Of a stretch of 64,000 bases of DNA, positions 26,324-35,689 are shown one piece after another (the stretch's first letter is position 1; each line of letters opens with the position of its first letter). The notes beneath the pieces are model-generated. The model worked only from the letters and a program-made list of their open reading frames with translations, ran no database searches and was not told where the DNA came from. Source of the stretch: UBA1672 sp963977495 (GTDB lineage: Bacteria > Pseudomonadota > Alphaproteobacteria > Micavibrionales > Micavibrionaceae). A program made the position numbers and the translations under genes. Location: contig CAXBOT010000001.1 in NCBI GenBank assembly GCA_963977495.1, positions 620,001 to 684,000 on the forward strand, given 5' to 3'.

Positions 26324-26878
26324 CTACCTGAAATCTATATCTTCGATGTCAACATTATCGGCATTTTGAGCAATGTTTTTATCGTCTTGCTCATCCGTAT
26401 GCCTACGCGATGGCCCATTATACTCTTCGGCCTTTGTGCGTCTGCGGTCGGGGCCAAAATATTCAACAGTCTTCACAAACTGGCGCGGCGATTCAATTAT
26501 TTTTTGTAAGCGGCGGTAAAGATCACGTGAATTAAACGGCTTCACCATAAACTCCGTTATGCCTTCATCACGTGCACTTAAGACACGATGTTTCTCACTA
26601 AATCCTGTCATCAGGATAATGGGAACAAACTTGTTCGGGCTTTTGGGGTCGTTTCTGATCTTGTGGCTCAATTCCAAACCATCGCAGGGGGACATCATCC
26701 AATCCGTGATCACGAGATCAGGATTAAACAGGCAAAATTCCTTGAACGCTTCTTCACCATTAAGCGCGGTAATAATATTACCAACCCCAAATGACAACAG
26801 AACAGCTTTGATCAAGTTCATCATTGGCTGATTATCCTCAACCAAAAGAATTTGTATATTTTGTAAATTATAAGACAT
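26324..26878 (-). CDS. CheY-like response regulator with GPxRR tail motifs
   Basis: The product has 184 residues from the chosen ATG. A receiver domain has the acidic pair in LVEDNQP, phospho-acceptor aspartate in VITDWMMSP, the threonine in LMTGF and the lysine in MVKPF. The tail carries two copies of a Tyr-(Phe/Asn)-Gly-Pro-x-Arg-Arg motif (EYFGPDRRR and EYNGPSRRH). I recall this motif from other alphaproteobacterial receiver proteins, with unknown function. An in-frame ATG at 26932 would add 18 residues; neither start has a clear ribosome binding site. Confidence 0.87.
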   Translation of the reverse strand: MSYNLQNIQILLVEDNQPMMNLIKAVLLSFGVGNIITALNGEEAFKEFCLFNPDLVITDWMMSPCDGLELSHKIRNDPKSPNKFVPIILMTGFSEKHRVLSARDEGITEFMVKPFNSRDLYRRLQKIIESPRQFVKTVEYFGPDRRRTKAEEYNGPSRRHTDEQDDKNIAQNADNVDIEDIDFR

Positions 26879-27024
26879 AAACGCTGTGCACTTTGTTTTA
26901 TACGAGAGCTGCATCAAATTAAAGTTCATCATCTGAAAAAAGAAGATTTCGCACTTTTATTTAATCAACGCCCACCCTATAATTTTATTATCACTAAATA
27001 AATACAAAAAAGAGTAAATATATC

Positions 27025-27786
27025 ATGGCAGGTCATTCCAAGTGGGCGAACATCAAGCACAGAAAAGGTAAAGCAGACGCACAACGGGCAAAACTTTTCT
27101 CAAAATTAGGGCGCGAAATTTATGTAGCAGCGAAGCTGGGGGGCGGCGATCCGGATATGAATCCGCGTTTACGCCTTGCCATATCAACAGCGCGCGGGCA
27201 ATCGATGCCCAAGGATGGTATCGAGAAAAACATCCAAAAAGGTGTTGGCGGCGGCGAAGGTGAGAATTATGAAGAAATGCGCTACGAAGGGTATGGCATC
27301 GGCGGCGTTGCTGTAATTGTTGAGGCACTGACCGATAATAAGAACAGAACCGCAGCAGAAATCAGAACCGCATTCACAAAGGGCGGCGGTAATCTTGGTG
27401 AAACGGGCTGCGTTAATTTCATGTTTGACCGCGTTGGTGAAGTCGCTTACCCCGCAGACAAAGCCAGCGCCGAAGAAATGTTCGAATCAGCATTAGAAGC
27501 AGGCGCATCAAATGTCGAAAGCACCAGCGAATATCATGAGATCACATGTGAAGCGAATGACTTTGCCGCCGTACGCGACGCACTGGAAGGCAAGTATGGC
27601 GAGCCGGAGCGTCAGGGCTTAATCTGGAAACCCAATGTCATCAATGATGTGAATGAAGAGCAAGCATCCTCTATTTTGGAACTTATCGATATTTTAGAAG
27701 ATAACGATGATGTGCAAAATGTAACGGCTAACTTTGATGTCAGTGATGAGATCATGGAAAAATTAAATGAATCCGGCGGCGCATAA
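27025..27786 (+). CDS. yebC: YebC/PmpR-family translation factor/regulator
   Basis: The product has 253 residues. It begins MAGHSKWANIKHRKGKADAQR, the family hallmark, and continues with the conserved GGGDPDMNPRLRLAI and YEGYGIGGVAVIVE segments. YebC proteins act as ribosome-associated factors relieving stalling, and some bind DNA. It heads the yebC-ruvC-ruvA-ruvB cluster, with ruvC 15 bases downstream, a widely conserved order. Confidence 0.95.
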   Translation: MAGHSKWANIKHRKGKADAQRAKLFSKLGREIYVAAKLGGGDPDMNPRLRLAISTARGQSMPKDGIEKNIQKGVGGGEGENYEEMRYEGYGIGGVAVIVEALTDNKNRTAAEIRTAFTKGGGNLGETGCVNFMFDRVGEVAYPADKASAEEMFESALEAGASNVESTSEYHEITCEANDFAAVRDALEGKYGEPERQGLIWKPNVINDVNEEQASSILELIDILEDNDDVQNVTANFDVSDEIMEKLNESGGA

Positions 27787-27801
27787 AAGGAAACCCCCAA
27801 T

Positions 27802-28299
27802 ATGCGCATTCTCGGTATAGATCCCGGCCTACAGAAAACAGGATGGGGTGTTATCAGCCATTCCGGTAATGCTTTGCAATTTGTCGCCAGCGGCTTGATT
27901 CGCACCGATCCAAAAGCAACAATGTCACAAAGATTAGCGACATTGTATCACGGTATTATCGCCGTTATGGATGAATGGTCACCTGTCGAAAGCGCCATTG
28001 AGGAAACATTCGTCAATAAAAACCCCGCAAGCGCGCTAAAATTAGGGCAGGCAAGGGGGGTTTTACTTATGGCGCCTGCGATCAAAGGTCTATCCGTAGA
28101 AGAATATAGCGCAAATAAGGTCAAGAAATCAGTCGTAGGCAACGGTCACGCCGCCAAACAGCAAGTTGGCGCCATGATTAAAATGCTCCTGCCTGCCTGT
28201 GGAACGATTTCAGAAGATGAGGCTGACGCTCTTGCGGTGGCGATCACCCACGCGCATTATAGAACATTGAGTATTACTATATCGGGTGCAAAATCATGA
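27802..28299 (+). CDS. ruvC: Holliday junction endonuclease RuvC
   Basis: The product has 165 residues. The acidic catalytic residues are visible: D7 in GIDPGLQKTGWG, E in AIEETFVN, and the DEADALAVAITH pair near residue 140. It cuts four-way junctions made by RecA recombination. It overlaps ruvA by 4 bases (ATGA). Confidence 0.95.
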   Translation: MRILGIDPGLQKTGWGVISHSGNALQFVASGLIRTDPKATMSQRLATLYHGIIAVMDEWSPVESAIEETFVNKNPASALKLGQARGVLLMAPAIKGLSVEEYSANKVKKSVVGNGHAAKQQVGAMIKMLLPACGTISEDEADALAVAITHAHYRTLSITISGAKS

Positions 28300-28928
28300 T
28301 CGGCAAACTATCGGGAATCATTGACAGTTTTGAGACAGATCATTTCATTTTGGATGTCGCGGGTGTTGGCTATTTAATCTATGCCAGCCGCCGCACACTT
28401 TCCTCCATTGGACAAGTCGGCGATGCGGCCTCCGTTTTAATCATCACCAATGTACGCGAAGACGCGATCACCCTGTACGGTTTTGCCGATGCGATTGAGC
28501 AACAATGGTTCAAATTGCTTACCTCCGTTCAAGGGGTGGGGGCGAAGGCGGGATTATCCATTCTTGCCGCATGTCCCGCCGATCAACTCGCCTTCGTGAT
28601 TGCCTCGCAGGATAAAGCCGCACTAACACAAGCCGATGGCGTTGGCCCAAAACTAGCGACACGTATTTTGACCGAGTTAAAAGACAAAGCCGGAAAAATT
28701 GATATGAGCAGCGCGTCGCAAACTGCCCAAGGCGGCGCAGCAACAACGCCGGCATCCCCCGCCACAGAGTTGGTCGATCAAGACGCCGTTTCCGCCCTGA
28801 CCAATTTAGGATACGCCGCGTCCGATGCCTATCGCGCCGTCCTCGCCGCGAAAGGGAAAGCCAATGACAATGATCAAAGCAATCTGCAAGTGCTCATTCG
28901 TCTTGCCTTGCAGGAGCTAAGCGCATGA
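28296..28928 (+). CDS. ruvA: Holliday junction branch migration protein RuvA
   Basis: The product has 210 residues. An OB-fold N-terminal domain (MIGKLSGIIDSF) is followed by tandem helix-hairpin-helix motifs (LLTSVQGVGAKAGLSIL and ADGVGPKLATRIL). A flexible alanine/threonine linker leads to the C-terminal RuvB-contacting domain. It binds the junction as a tetramer and loads RuvB. It overlaps both neighbours by 4 bases. Confidence 0.95.
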   Translation: MIGKLSGIIDSFETDHFILDVAGVGYLIYASRRTLSSIGQVGDAASVLIITNVREDAITLYGFADAIEQQWFKLLTSVQGVGAKAGLSILAACPADQLAFVIASQDKAALTQADGVGPKLATRILTELKDKAGKIDMSSASQTAQGGAATTPASPATELVDQDAVSALTNLGYAASDAYRAVLAAKGKANDNDQSNLQVLIRLALQELSA

Positions 28929-29977
28929 ATGGCTTTGCCGCGGAAAAAAATCCCGAATTAGAAAAAGTACAAAAAGAGGGCGAACCGCCGATTGAAAATT
29001 CGCTGCGCCCTTTGTCGATGGATGAATTTATCGGGCAAAAAGATTTACGCGATAACCTCACCATATTTATCCAAGCCGCCAAAGCGCGCAGCGATGCCAT
29101 GGATCACGTCTTATTCTTTGGCCCGCCAGGACTTGGTAAAACAACCTTGGCGCAAATTGTTGCGAAGGAACTGGGCGTTGGCTTTCGTGCAACCTCTGGC
29201 CCTGTCATTGCAAAGTCGGGTGATCTGGCGGCTATCCTGACGAATTTACAGCCTAATGATGTTTTGTTCATTGATGAAATCCACCGCCTCAACCCTGCGG
29301 TAGAAGAGATTTTATATCCCGCGATGGAAGATCGTAAACTTGACCTTATTATCGGGGAAGGCCCCGCCGCGCGCTCTGTTCAAATTGAACTTGCGCCCTT
29401 TACACTGGTCGGTGCAACAACACGTAGCGGCCTGCTCACCAACCCGTTGCGTGATCGTTTTGGCATCCCGATGCGTCTGGAATTTTATGAGGCGGGAGAA
29501 TTGGCGCTGATTGTTTTGCGTACGGCGCGCTTGCTAGGCATGCCCATCACAGAAGCCGCCGCACTGGAAATCGCAAAGCGTTCTCGCGGCACACCACGCA
29601 TTGCAGGACGCCTCACACGCCGCGTCCGTGATTTCTTTGATGCCTCTGACCTGAAGGAAGTCGGACAAAAACTGGTTGATCAGGCCCTATCGCGACTGGA
29701 TGTGGATTCATCTGGCTTGGATACGATGGATCGCAAATATCTGTCCTGTATTGCGGGGAATTATGGCGGCGGTCCTGTTGGTGTTGAAACACTCGCCGCC
29801 GCCTTATCAGAACAACGCGATATGATCGAAGATGTAATCGAACCTTATTTGATGCAACAAGGCTTGGTACAGCGCACACCGCGCGGGCGCATGATTTCCG
29901 CCAAGGGCTTTCAATATTTAGGCATCACGCCGCCTGCATCGCAAACAAAAGGGCAGATGGACTTACTAGAGGATTAG
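28925..29977 (+). CDS. ruvB: Holliday junction helicase RuvB
   Basis: The product has 350 residues. An AAA+ motor with Walker A GPPGLGKTT near residue 65, Walker B LFIDEIHRL, sensor TTRSGLL and a C-terminal winged helix (RTPRGRMISAKGF). It drives branch migration with RuvA. ybgC starts 5 bases later. Confidence 0.97.
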   Translation: MNGFAAEKNPELEKVQKEGEPPIENSLRPLSMDEFIGQKDLRDNLTIFIQAAKARSDAMDHVLFFGPPGLGKTTLAQIVAKELGVGFRATSGPVIAKSGDLAAILTNLQPNDVLFIDEIHRLNPAVEEILYPAMEDRKLDLIIGEGPAARSVQIELAPFTLVGATTRSGLLTNPLRDRFGIPMRLEFYEAGELALIVLRTARLLGMPITEAAALEIAKRSRGTPRIAGRLTRRVRDFFDASDLKEVGQKLVDQALSRLDVDSSGLDTMDRKYLSCIAGNYGGGPVGVETLAAALSEQRDMIEDVIEPYLMQQGLVQRTPRGRMISAKGFQYLGITPPASQTKGQMDLLED

Positions 29978-29981
29978 AGAT

Positions 29982-30395
29982 TTGAAACATACTATTGATA
30001 TCCGCGTTTATTATGAAGACACCGATGCCGGTGGCATTACTTACCACTCCAAATATTTAAATTTTGCAGAGCGCGGACGCACCGAATTTTTGCGTAATGT
30101 CGGCTTTCAAAACAGCGAAGTGCATAACGACCTTGGGGTTATGTTTGTTGTACGCAAAATCGATATTGATTATTTAATGACCGCAGGACTGGACGATTTT
30201 TTACAACTGGAAAGCAGCATAACCGAAATTAAAAACACCAGTTTTATTATGCAACAAACAGTTAAACGCGATGGCAATATCATCGCCGATATGCGCGTTG
30301 TGCTTGTGTGTGTCGATACGCAAACATATAAACCTGCAAGGCTGCCCGAAAAGATAAAAGAAGCTTTTCAGAACTCTCAGGAAACCGTAGAGTGA
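29982..30395 (+). CDS. ybgC: YbgC-type acyl-CoA thioesterase
   Basis: The product has 137 residues, a hot-dog fold. The catalytic aspartate is in VYYEDTDAGGITYHSKYL. It starts with TTG at 29982 in my reading, since no ATG stands at the family start position. YbgC proteins hydrolyse acyl-CoA or acyl-ACP and head the tol-pal cluster in most proteobacteria, as here. Confidence 0.92.
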   Translation: MKHTIDIRVYYEDTDAGGITYHSKYLNFAERGRTEFLRNVGFQNSEVHNDLGVMFVVRKIDIDYLMTAGLDDFLQLESSITEIKNTSFIMQQTVKRDGNIIADMRVVLVCVDTQTYKPARLPEKIKEAFQNSQETVE

Positions 30396-30477
30396 AATCG
30401 TTCGAATAACTTTATTCAAAGGATTTGGGCTTATTGTTCGTCTAACATCATAGAAACAGAAATGGAACACCACAAAG

Positions 30478-31242
30478 ATGGCTATTGACGTCGTAGCAGA
30501 GAATATCGGAACAATCACCGCACATGATATGAGTGCGATCGCATTGTTCATGCAGGCCGACATTGTTGTAAAAACAGTGATGCTGATCTTAATTTTCGCA
30601 TCATTCTGGAGTTGGTTAATCATCTTTCAAAAGCGCGGTATATTGTCAAAGCTCAACCGCCGCGCAGATCGCTTTGAGGATTCTTTTTGGTCAGGTGAAC
30701 CGCTGGACAAAATCTACGCCCGCGTTAAGAAAAGCAAAGAAGACCCGATGCTGCGCACTTTTTCCGCAGGGATGGATGAATGGAAGGCCGGTATTGTCGG
30801 CGGTGTTCCGTCCAATCAAAGCTTGCAAGCGAGCCTGAAACAACGCGTCGAGCGTTCCATGAGTGTCGCCATTGGTCGTGAAATGAACCATCTGGAAAAG
30901 GGTATGACCTTTTTGGCGAGTGTTGCCTCCAGTGCGCCATTTATTGGCTTGTTCGGAACAGTTTGGGGGATTATGAACAGTTTTACCGCGATTGCGAGCA
31001 CGAACAACACGTCACTGGCTGTTGTTGCCCCCGGTATTGCCGAGGCGCTCTTCGCAACGGCGATTGGTTTGGTTGCCGCTATTCCTGCGTCAATTGCCTA
31101 TAACCTTTTATCAAACAGTTTGAATCGCTACGCCGACAGGTTAGAGGCCTTCACTGATGAATTTTCCGCGATCCTCTCACGTCATCTCGACTCGCACGAT
31201 ATCAGCATGAGCAGCACCAAAAAAACCGGAACAGCAGGATAA
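30478..31242 (+). CDS. tolQ: Tol-Pal system protein TolQ
   Basis: The product has 254 residues with three membrane helices: near 38-58 (VMLILIFASFWSWLIIF), near 155-175 (PFIGLFGTVWGIMNSF), and near 185-210 (AEALFATAIGLVAAIPASIAY). TolQ is a proton-channel stator subunit homologous to ExbB/MotA. With TolR it powers TolA, which acts on the outer membrane during division. Confidence 0.95.
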   Translation: MAIDVVAENIGTITAHDMSAIALFMQADIVVKTVMLILIFASFWSWLIIFQKRGILSKLNRRADRFEDSFWSGEPLDKIYARVKKSKEDPMLRTFSAGMDEWKAGIVGGVPSNQSLQASLKQRVERSMSVAIGREMNHLEKGMTFLASVASSAPFIGLFGTVWGIMNSFTAIASTNNTSLAVVAPGIAEALFATAIGLVAAIPASIAYNLLSNSLNRYADRLEAFTDEFSAILSRHLDSHDISMSSTKKTGTAG

Positions 31243-31248
31243 TTAATC

Positions 31249-31695
31249 ATGGGCGGTATATCAGGAGCACATAAAGGACGATCAAGAGGGCGCAGAACAG
31301 GTGGCCGTTTTCGTCCTATGGCGGAGATGAATGTCCTGCCGATGAATGATGTCATGCTGGTTTTGCTGGTCGTCTTCATGATTTCCGCACCCCTTATGAC
31401 ATCGGGCGTGCCAATTGATCTCCCAAACAGTAAGGCCAAAGTCATCAGGACAGAGGATAACAAACCGATTGAATTAACACTGGATAAGGAAGGCAAAGTC
31501 TATCTCGCCGACACAGAAGTTAAAAAGGGCGGGCTCGTCACAATCTTAAGCGCCACCTTAGAAGGCGATATGGAGCGCCGTATTTATGTGCGTGCGGATC
31601 AAGCCATAGAATACGGCCTTGTTATGGATGTTCTGGGGCAGCTTAACGCAGCAGGCTTTCACAAAGTTGCCCTTATCACGAAACCCAAGACCTAG
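31249..31695 (+). CDS. tolR: Tol-Pal system protein TolR
   Basis: The product has 148 residues. One membrane helix near 24-48 contains the proton-carrying aspartate in MNDVMLVLLVVF. The periplasmic domain ends with YVRADQAIEYGLVMDVLGQL, as in ExbD/TolR. An extra basic glycine/arginine N-terminus (HKGRSRGRRTGGRF) precedes the helix, common in alphaproteobacteria. Confidence 0.95.
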   Translation: MGGISGAHKGRSRGRRTGGRFRPMAEMNVLPMNDVMLVLLVVFMISAPLMTSGVPIDLPNSKAKVIRTEDNKPIELTLDKEGKVYLADTEVKKGGLVTILSATLEGDMERRIYVRADQAIEYGLVMDVLGQLNAAGFHKVALITKPKT

Positions 31696-31704
31696 TTCAA
31701 AACA

Positions 31705-32604
31705 ATGAATGCAGCAGCGGTTAATAAAGATTACAGAACGGCACTTTACGCGCCCAACGTCACAAAACCGGCGATTATTTCGGCTGTGTTGCATATCGCT
31801 GTTTTTGTTTTAGCAACTGTCGGCATCCCTTATCTTTCCAAAGATATGGAGCCTGTCGATATGGTTGTGCCCGTTGAGTTATTTGATCCGTCAGAAATCA
31901 TTGAAACAAACGCGCCCGATGAGCCGCAAAAAAGCGAAGAAGAAGACCTCGCCCCGCCGCCCATGCGTAAACCTCTTTACAATAATACAGAATCTATGCC
32001 TGATTTGGCGACGCCGGAAGAACCTGAATTAGAAGAGATCATCCCCGAAGAACCACCGAAAGAGGTCGCGCCCGATCCCTCCATCATCAAAACTCCGCCC
32101 AAGCCAAAAAGCAAACCCAAGCCACCAAAACGGCCGGAACCAGTGCAGGAAAAACCCAAAGAAACTGAAAAACCTGAACGCGACATGACCAGCTTGCTTA
32201 AAAGCTTAACCCCTGATGAACCGGAAGAAACACCGAACAAACAAAATGATGTCGGGCAGGGCAAAACATCACAAACAGGAAACGAATCACAGCAAATGAC
32301 CAGTAGCGATCTGGTTGCCCTTGTGCGCGGCGTACAGCCATGCTGGAATGTGAATGCGGGCGGGCGTTACGCAGAAAACCTGATTGTGAAATTAAGGGTG
32401 CAGGTGAACCGCAACCGAACAGTGCGTGATGTGGCCGTCCTAGATCAGATGCGTTATATTGCTGACTCGCATTTTAAATCTGCCGCTGATGCTGCGCGAT
32501 GGGCTTTATTAAACCCTCAATGCTCTACGCTGAATTTACCAGAAGACAAATATGAAACATGGAAAAGTTTTATTTTTGTATTCGATCCAAGCCAAATGTT
32601 ATAG
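31705..32604 (+). CDS. tolA: TolA-like energy-transducing protein
   Basis: The product has 299 residues. A membrane anchor lies near residues 20-42 (AIISAVLHIAVFVLAT). A proline-, glutamate- and lysine-rich periplasmic region follows over about residues 75-185. A C-terminal domain has PCWNVNAGG and VKLRVQVNRNRTV, matching TolA/TonB C-domains. Position between tolR and tolB fixes the identity more firmly than sequence. Confidence 0.88.
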   Translation: MNAAAVNKDYRTALYAPNVTKPAIISAVLHIAVFVLATVGIPYLSKDMEPVDMVVPVELFDPSEIIETNAPDEPQKSEEEDLAPPPMRKPLYNNTESMPDLATPEEPELEEIIPEEPPKEVAPDPSIIKTPPKPKSKPKPPKRPEPVQEKPKETEKPERDMTSLLKSLTPDEPEETPNKQNDVGQGKTSQTGNESQQMTSSDLVALVRGVQPCWNVNAGGRYAENLIVKLRVQVNRNRTVRDVAVLDQMRYIADSHFKSAADAARWALLNPQCSTLNLPEDKYETWKSFIFVFDPSQML

Positions 32605-32635
32605 GCTTTTCGAAATTTGAATAAATAGGGACGAG

Positions 32636-33964
32636 ATGACAATGAAATATTACGGCGTTTTTTATTATCTATTTGTGGTTTGTTTTTTTGTGGCGGCCCC
32701 TGTCCAAGCGCAGGAATTTGAAGCGCGCATTACAGAAGGCACGTTCAAACCGCGCCCCATTGCCATTTCATCGTTTCATCCCACAGAGATTCAACATCGC
32801 CAGTTGGCAGAAGATATTCCAAAAATCGTGCGCGATAATCTGGAGCGTTCTGGCCTGTTTCGTCCGGTCAATGAAAATGCCTTTGTGCAAACACCCGGCT
32901 CAATCTTTCAAGAGGGCGTCCGATTTCCTGAATGGCGTACAACTGGCGCCGAAACACTTGTGACAGGCAGCGTTCTCACTGATTCAGAAGGTAATACTCG
33001 CGTTGAGTTTCGCCTATGGGATGTCTTGTCAGAAAAACAACTTATCGGCATGGCCTATACCACGACACCAGACAACTGGCGTCGCATTGCACATATTATA
33101 TCCGATGAAATCTACAAACGCCTTACAGGAGAGAACGGATATTTCGACACACGCATCGTTTATGTTTCGGAAAGCGGTTCACCTGAAAAACGCGTTAAAC
33201 GCCTTTCGATTATGGATCAGGATGGTGCAAATCATAAATATTTAACCGATGGCAGCTATCTTGTTTTAACGCCGCGTTTTTCCCCCACAAGACAACAAAT
33301 TACATATATGTCTTATCAGGGCGGCGTTCCACGCGTTTACCTCTATGACATCAATTCAGGATCACATACATTGCTCGGGAATTTCTCCGGCATGACGTTT
33401 GCGCCGCGCTTTTCACCTGATGGTCAAAAAGTTGTCTTCAGTATGGCTAAAAATGGTAACACGGATATCTATGTCATGGATCTGAACACGCGTAAGGCCA
33501 CGCGTATGACCAGTGGCACAGCGATTGAAACATCACCATCTTACTCACCCGATGCCAGTCAGATTGTTTTTGAATCAGACCGCAGCGGCACGCAGCAGCT
33601 TTATATCATGAATGTCGATGGCTCAGGCATGAACCGCCTGACCTTTGGTAAAGGACGCTACAGCACGCCTGTTTGGTCACCGCGTGGGGATTTGATTGCC
33701 TTTACACGCATGTATCAGGGCAAGTTTTATATTGGTGTTATTCGCCCCAATGGGCAGGGCGAACGCCTGATCACAAACGCATATCACGTTGAGGGGCCAA
33801 CATGGTCACCCAATGGCCGCGTTTTGGCATATTTTAAGGAAACACCATCAGGCAATACACGCACCGCGCGCCTATATACGATTGATATTACAGGATATAA
33901 TGAACGCCTGCTCAAGACGCCACGTGATGGTTCTGACCCTGCTTGGTCACCACCTAATCCTTAA
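32636..33964 (+). CDS. tolB: Tol-Pal system beta-propeller protein TolB
   Basis: The product has 442 residues. A signal peptide covers about 1-25 (cleavage near VQA/QEF). An N-terminal alpha/beta domain is followed by a six-bladed propeller with repeated PxxSPDG-type blades (APRFSPDGQKVVF, SPSYSPDASQIVFESDR, TPVWSPRGDLIAF, GPTWSPNGRVLAY). TolB is periplasmic and binds Pal. No pal or cpoB gene follows; the next gene is rppH, convergent with a 10-base gap. Confidence 0.95.
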   Translation: MTMKYYGVFYYLFVVCFFVAAPVQAQEFEARITEGTFKPRPIAISSFHPTEIQHRQLAEDIPKIVRDNLERSGLFRPVNENAFVQTPGSIFQEGVRFPEWRTTGAETLVTGSVLTDSEGNTRVEFRLWDVLSEKQLIGMAYTTTPDNWRRIAHIISDEIYKRLTGENGYFDTRIVYVSESGSPEKRVKRLSIMDQDGANHKYLTDGSYLVLTPRFSPTRQQITYMSYQGGVPRVYLYDINSGSHTLLGNFSGMTFAPRFSPDGQKVVFSMAKNGNTDIYVMDLNTRKATRMTSGTAIETSPSYSPDASQIVFESDRSGTQQLYIMNVDGSGMNRLTFGKGRYSTPVWSPRGDLIAFTRMYQGKFYIGVIRPNGQGERLITNAYHVEGPTWSPNGRVLAYFKETPSGNTRTARLYTIDITGYNERLLKTPRDGSDPAWSPPNP

Positions 33965-33974
33965 TAGTTAGGTT

Positions 33975-34463
33975 TTAAATTTGTAATGGAATGGTGCGGA
34001 ACATATCGATGACCTCGGTATAGATATCGCGCTTAAACGGCACAATCAAACCAAGCGTGTCAGGTAGGGCGACCCACTGCCAATCTGAAAACTCGGGCGG
34101 ATCAAAAGCATTGAGATCAATATGCTCACTGCCGCCGGTAAAACGCGCCGCAACCCATGTTTGTTCTTGCCCGCGATAGCGACCATTCCATAGTTTTCGA
34201 ACCATTTTATCAGGCAATTCATAACGCACCTTACGCTTCGCAATGGTTATAATTTCCGCATGATCCGTGCCGATTTCTTCTTTGAGCTCACGCATGGCCG
34301 TTTGCTCTACGCTCTCACCCTCATCGACGCCGCCCTGAGGCATCTGCCATGCGCCGGGCGTGTCGATGCGCTCCCCAACGAAAACATGCCCCTCATCGTT
34401 AAACAACGCAATACCAACACAAGGGCGATATAACAAACCTTCTCGATTAAGGGGCGTATTCAT
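33975..34463 (-). CDS. rppH: RNA pyrophosphohydrolase RppH (Nudix)
   Basis: The product has 162 residues. The Nudix box begins at GGVDEGESVEQTA and continues to RELKEEIG, and RPCVGIALFN at the start is typical of RppH/NudH. It removes pyrophosphate from 5'-triphosphate RNA to start decay. It is the last gene of the proA-nadD-rsfS-rlmH-envC-ctpA-deacetylase run, as in other alphaproteobacteria. Confidence 0.93.
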   Translation of the reverse strand: MNTPLNREGLLYRPCVGIALFNDEGHVFVGERIDTPGAWQMPQGGVDEGESVEQTAMRELKEEIGTDHAEIITIAKRKVRYELPDKMVRKLWNGRYRGQEQTWVAARFTGGSEHIDLNAFDPPEFSDWQWVALPDTLGLIVPFKRDIYTEVIDMFRTIPLQI

Positions 34464-34486
34464 AAAATAATTTCCTGAACGTAAAT

Positions 34487-35689
34487 TTAATGAGCATGTG
34501 TCTTATTCGGTTTTTCCACTGGGTGCGCAACTTGGTCACTTAAACTCAAACCGGATGGCGCATTATTATGACCGTTTTGTTCTTGCACATATCCACGCGA
34601 TGGCAAATCATAAATAGCAGAAACAGGCGCAATCGTGTAATCAATCACACCTACTTTTTCAAGCCAGACCGATAGGTTTTTCAAAGCCTCAGGATAAGAA
34701 GGGACAACCGCCACGGCATAGCCTTGTTTCTTTGCGATATTTTCCAAAGCAGAAAAGGAATGATCACCCTTCATTTGAAACACATCAAGATCAGCGCGGA
34801 TAAAAGGAGAGCCACGCATCAGCGCACTTTTCTCAATAAATCTAGGAGCATCAGGATTCTTTTCAAAAACCCCCAAACCGCGACCATAGAGCTCATCTGA
34901 TATTTTTTTGTAATGCTCTTCCACTGGCATCATTGTCTCGTCAAGATACATACCGACACCGACATAGCCTAAAGCGCGTGCCAATGACCCATGAAGGGCT
35001 TCAATTTTTTCATTCAAATTCTGGTGATGGAACATCGTTCTTAATCCGGAATCGGGATATTTGTGACTTTGCACAGGAACATCCAACCAAACCTCATGCC
35101 CTTTTGCGCGTGCAAGCCTCACCCATTCCAAAGGCAAGGCGGCATATGGGGATAAAAGAAATGAAACTTCCGGCGGCAGAATATCTAGTGCCATTTGTGA
35201 GCTTTTTTCTGATAAACCAAAGTCCCGAACCATAAATGAGGTCACGTATTTCTGAGATTTATTTCCAAAGTCAAAATTCGTTTGATAGGCACGAAAACTC
35301 GTGAGCTGATCCTTTGCTCGAATGATCGGCAAACGACCAACATCCTCAAACTGCGAAAGACCATCTTCTAAATCTGCACCGGCATAGTACTTATTATTCG
35401 TCTCGGAATGTCCAAACGCGACGCCTTCTGTGATTTCCTCGGTTTCAGAAGCCATTGAATCTTCTAAAGCCTGTATCGTCGTCGCCGTATTTATATAGAC
35501 ATAAAGAAACATCAAAACATAAACACCCGCCACAACACTAAGTGATAAGGCGAGTGCTTTTTTATCTGACTGCCGGAGTAAACCAATAGATTTTTGACAC
35601 TTTTCTATTCCTGCCTTTTTTAATTCAGCAACGTCGATTTTACTAAAATCCACGCGATTCTTAAGTGAATCCGGTATAGAAATGCCCAT
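34487..35689 (-). CDS. Divergent polysaccharide deacetylase family protein
   Basis: The product has 400 residues. One membrane helix lies near residues 45-67 (ALALSLSVVAGVYVLMFLYVYI). A periplasmic domain of the divergent polysaccharide deacetylase family (DUF610) runs from about 120 to 375, with FMVRDFGLSEKSSQMALD, PPEVSFLLSPYA, HEVWLDVPV and GVGMYLDETMM. The family is placed in the glycosyl hydrolase/deacetylase superfamily, but the activity is unproven. Being between ctpA and rppH is its standard place. It starts on the base next to the ctpA stop, so they are co-translated. Confidence 0.88.
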   Translation of the reverse strand: MGISIPDSLKNRVDFSKIDVAELKKAGIEKCQKSIGLLRQSDKKALALSLSVVAGVYVLMFLYVYINTATTIQALEDSMASETEEITEGVAFGHSETNNKYYAGADLEDGLSQFEDVGRLPIIRAKDQLTSFRAYQTNFDFGNKSQKYVTSFMVRDFGLSEKSSQMALDILPPEVSFLLSPYAALPLEWVRLARAKGHEVWLDVPVQSHKYPDSGLRTMFHHQNLNEKIEALHGSLARALGYVGVGMYLDETMMPVEEHYKKISDELYGRGLGVFEKNPDAPRFIEKSALMRGSPFIRADLDVFQMKGDHSFSALENIAKKQGYAVAVVPSYPEALKNLSVWLEKVGVIDYTIAPVSAIYDLPSRGYVQEQNGHNNAPSGLSLSDQVAHPVEKPNKTHAH

